From: an uncultured Blautia sp. | GTDB taxonomy: Bacteria > Bacillota > Clostridia > Lachnospirales > Lachnospiraceae | Direction of reading: 5' to 3' | Length of the DNA: 7,796 nt | Assembly (NCBI GenBank): GCA_900539525.1 | Contig: UQCM01000094.1 | Location: 1 to 7,796 of the forward strand | Part shown: positions 6,678-7,796 of the stretch, piece by piece | Layout: each line of letters begins with the position of its first letter | How positions within the stretch are numbered: the first letter of the stretch is position 1 | The notes under the pieces: generated by a model | What the model was told of the DNA's origin: nothing | What the model saw: the letters and a program-made list of their open reading frames with translations, nothing else | Database searches by the model: none | Program-made: the position numbers and the translations under genes

Positions 6678-6697
6678 CTGTCAGCAATTATTCCTTT

Positions 6698-6955
6698 TTA
6701 AACAAAATCAACATCCTCCAGCATCTCAGAAAAAATCCGCGATACTGCTTCCAGTTCTTCATCGTCATCTACGATCTCATACAGTGCTTCCTGATCTCCA
6801 TCACTGGATAAATCCTTTAAAATCAGTGCTTCTCCATCTTCCTCTTCAGAATCTGTCACAAGAATATAGTCCATCCCATTGATTCTCGTCTGCTCCAGCA
6901 CAAAAAACTCTGCTGCCTCACCACTGTCTTCCAAATTAAATCTGATCTTTTCCAC
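6698..6955 (-). CDS. DUF1292 domain protein (YrzB family)
   Basis: This is an 85-residue, strongly acidic protein of the DUF1292 family (B. subtilis YrzB). Recognisable features are the strand-like segment EAAEFFVLEQTRINGMDYILVTD at about 13-35, the acidic stretch EEEDGEALILKDL, and the C-terminal EELEAVSRIFSEMLED. The molecular role of the family is unknown; its members almost always lie next to ruvX and ireB, as here. The start is GTG at 6955, preceded by GAGGG with 8-base spacing inside the end of ruvX. The gene overlaps ruvX by 20 bases, which suggests translational coupling. An intrinsic terminator follows. Confidence 0.87.
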   Translation of the reverse strand: MEKIRFNLEDSGEAAEFFVLEQTRINGMDYILVTDSEEEDGEALILKDLSSDGDQEALYEIVDDDEELEAVSRIFSEMLEDVDFV

Positions 6956-7379
6956 TCTTCATGCCCTCGCAATCTAAATAACCCTGAAGAATATAGACAG
7001 CCGCAAGCATATCCACATACTGTTTCCTGTCTTCACGTCGTACGTTTCCTTCCATCAGGGTACGGTTTGCCTCCACAGTCGTCAGCCGTTCATCCCACAT
7101 GATCACAGGCAGGCCTGTCCTTCTTTCAAGCATCTCTTTAAAAGCCAGAGATTTTTCCGCTCTGTCACCAATGGTATTATTCATGTTCTTCGGGAATCCC
7201 AGCACGATGGTCCCTACTTCATACTCACGAACCAGGGCTTCTATTCTTGCCAGTGTCTGGCGAAGCTTATTTTCGGACGTTCTTCTGATAATCTCCACTC
7301 CCTGGGCCGTCAGTCCCAGACCGTCACTGACGGCTACACCAACTGTTTTTGACCCGAAATCAAGTCCCATAATACGCAT
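6936..7379 (-). CDS. ruvX: RuvX/YqgF, putative Holliday junction resolvase / pre-16S rRNA nuclease
   Basis: This 147-residue protein has the RNase H-like fold of RuvX/YqgF, close to B. subtilis YrrK in length. The first strand MRIMGLDFGSKTVGVAVSD holds the catalytic D7; VLGFPKNMN (59-67), WDERLTT (95-101, with D96 and E97) and the last catalytic aspartate D123 in YVDMLAAVYILQGYLD follow. The family has been described as a Holliday junction resolvase and, in E. coli, as a nuclease that matures the 5' end of 16S rRNA. The start at 7379 gives the family's usual N terminus and a good distance to AGGA. ATGs at 7385, 7388 and 7397 are also in frame, and the one at 7388 overlaps the ireB stop as ATGA, so the real start could be a few codons longer. 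Confidence 0.93.
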   Translation of the reverse strand: MRIMGLDFGSKTVGVAVSDGLGLTAQGVEIIRRTSENKLRQTLARIEALVREYEVGTIVLGFPKNMNNTIGDRAEKSLAFKEMLERRTGLPVIMWDERLTTVEANRTLMEGNVRREDRKQYVDMLAAVYILQGYLDCEGMKSGKDQI

Positions 7380-7384
7380 ATTCA

Positions 7385-7651
7385 TCATTCCTGCCATGCC
7401 CTGTTTCTGATATATTCCTTCAGAAGCTCTTCCACCAGCTCGTCACGCTCCACTTTCATAATCATACTTCTGGCATTCTTATAGCTGGTGATGTAGGTCG
7501 GATCCCCTGACATGATATACCCGACAATCTGATTCACCGGATTATATCCTTTTTCTGTCATCGCATTGTATACCGTATCAAGAATCTCCTTTACACTTAC
7601 CTCTGTGTCTGAATTTACTCTGAAATACTGTGTATTATTAATATTACCCAT
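7385..7651 (-). CDS. ireB: IreB family regulatory phosphoprotein (UPF0297, YrzL)
   Basis: This 88-residue protein belongs to the IreB/UPF0297 family. Conserved blocks are VYNAMTEKGYNPVNQIVGYIMSGDPTYI (about 27-54) and KNARSMIMKVERDELVEELLKEYI (about 58-81). In Enterococcus faecalis, IreB is phosphorylated on threonines 4 and 7 by the PASTA kinase IreK and lowers cephalosporin resistance; in other species its job is unclear. Here T7 is kept but position 4 is isoleucine. The start is ATG at 7651 with an AAGGG site 9 bases before it. It is the first gene in the operon, and its stop overlaps possible ruvX starts. Confidence 0.93.
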   Translation of the reverse strand: MGNINNTQYFRVNSDTEVSVKEILDTVYNAMTEKGYNPVNQIVGYIMSGDPTYITSYKNARSMIMKVERDELVEELLKEYIRNRAWQE

Positions 7652-7682
7652 TTTATCACGCCCTTAACTAAACTTTATTTCT

Positions 7683-7711
7683 ATTTTAATATAAACCTTT
7701 CAAAAATACAA
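7683..7711 (-). promoter_or_regulatory. Candidate sigma-A promoter for ireB-ruvX-DUF1292
   Basis: On the minus strand, TTGTAT (7711-7706) and TAAAAT (7688-7683) are separated by 17 bases; they match the sigma-A boxes at three and five of six positions. The surroundings are strongly AT-rich, as is common upstream of clostridial promoters, and the ATG of ireB lies about 30 bases downstream of the -10 box. The very AT-rich sequence makes chance matches likely. Confidence 0.35.
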
Positions 7712-7763
7712 TCTATTTTTAAAACTATTCATTTACTAAACTGTAACTATTCAGAGTCCATTC

Positions 7764-7795
7764 GCAAAATCGCCTCTGCGAGGCTTTCCTTTTGC
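7764..7795. terminator. Imperfect hairpin at right edge, probable terminator of the upstream gene
   Basis: GCAAAA (7764-7769) pairs with TTTTGC (7790-7795), and inside it GCCTC (7772-7776) pairs with GAGGC (7780-7784) around a 3-base loop; the two stems are separated by an asymmetric internal loop. On the minus strand the inner stem is followed by GATTTTGC, and on the plus strand by TTTCCTTTT, so it could end transcription in either direction. Position suggests the end of a minus-strand gene lying outside the window, upstream of ireB. In B. subtilis that gene is alaS, but nothing in the window shows this. Confidence 0.45.
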
Positions 7796-7796
7796 T

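Noticed and set aside
1..7796. Defence system, CRISPR array, insertion sequence or prophage
   Set aside because: No direct-repeat array, transposase, integrase or phage-like gene is visible; all genes belong to conserved chromosomal families.

Overview
This window looks like a core chromosomal segment of a spore-forming clostridial Firmicute, most likely a Lachnospiraceae member. That is an inference from protein style, mid-range base composition, strong GGAGG-type ribosome binding sites and gene order, not from any search. Nine of the ten genes are on the minus strand; the exception is an amino-acid symporter on the plus strand.

Reading with the minus-strand transcripts, from the right edge: an imperfect hairpin at the window border probably ends an upstream gene outside the window. 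Next comes a short operon, ireB - ruvX - DUF1292, closed by a clear intrinsic terminator. About 200 bases of leader with a candidate sigma-A promoter then precede a second tightly packed operon: RNase J (rnjA) - YlbF-family protein - a short MltG-like membrane protein without its catalytic domain - trmR - trhP (peptidase U32 family). The order ireB/yrzL, ruvX/yrrK, DUF1292/yrzB, mltG/yrrL, trmR/yrrM, trhP/yrrNO follows the well-known Bacillus subtilis yrr cluster. Here it is split by a terminator, and rnjA and the YlbF gene are inserted.

The trhP gene meets the plus-strand AgcS-type sodium:alanine/glycine symporter tail to tail, with only 3 bases between the stop codons. On the far side of the symporter is a divergent sporulation sigma factor gene, sigK. 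It has a TTG start, no pro-sequence (an in-frame stop sits three codons before the start), and an exact match to the sigma-K promoter consensus just upstream. A palindrome at the left edge follows sigK.

Functionally, trmR and trhP together account for 5-methoxyuridine at tRNA position 34. rnjA and the YlbF protein belong to RNA decay and its control. ireB, ruvX and DUF1292 are conserved housekeeping or regulatory genes, and SigK drives late mother-cell sporulation genes. I do not see a wholly new system. The points most worth a second look are the pro-less, apparently self-activated sigK, the catalytic-domain-less MltG, and the rnjA-ylbF coupling.
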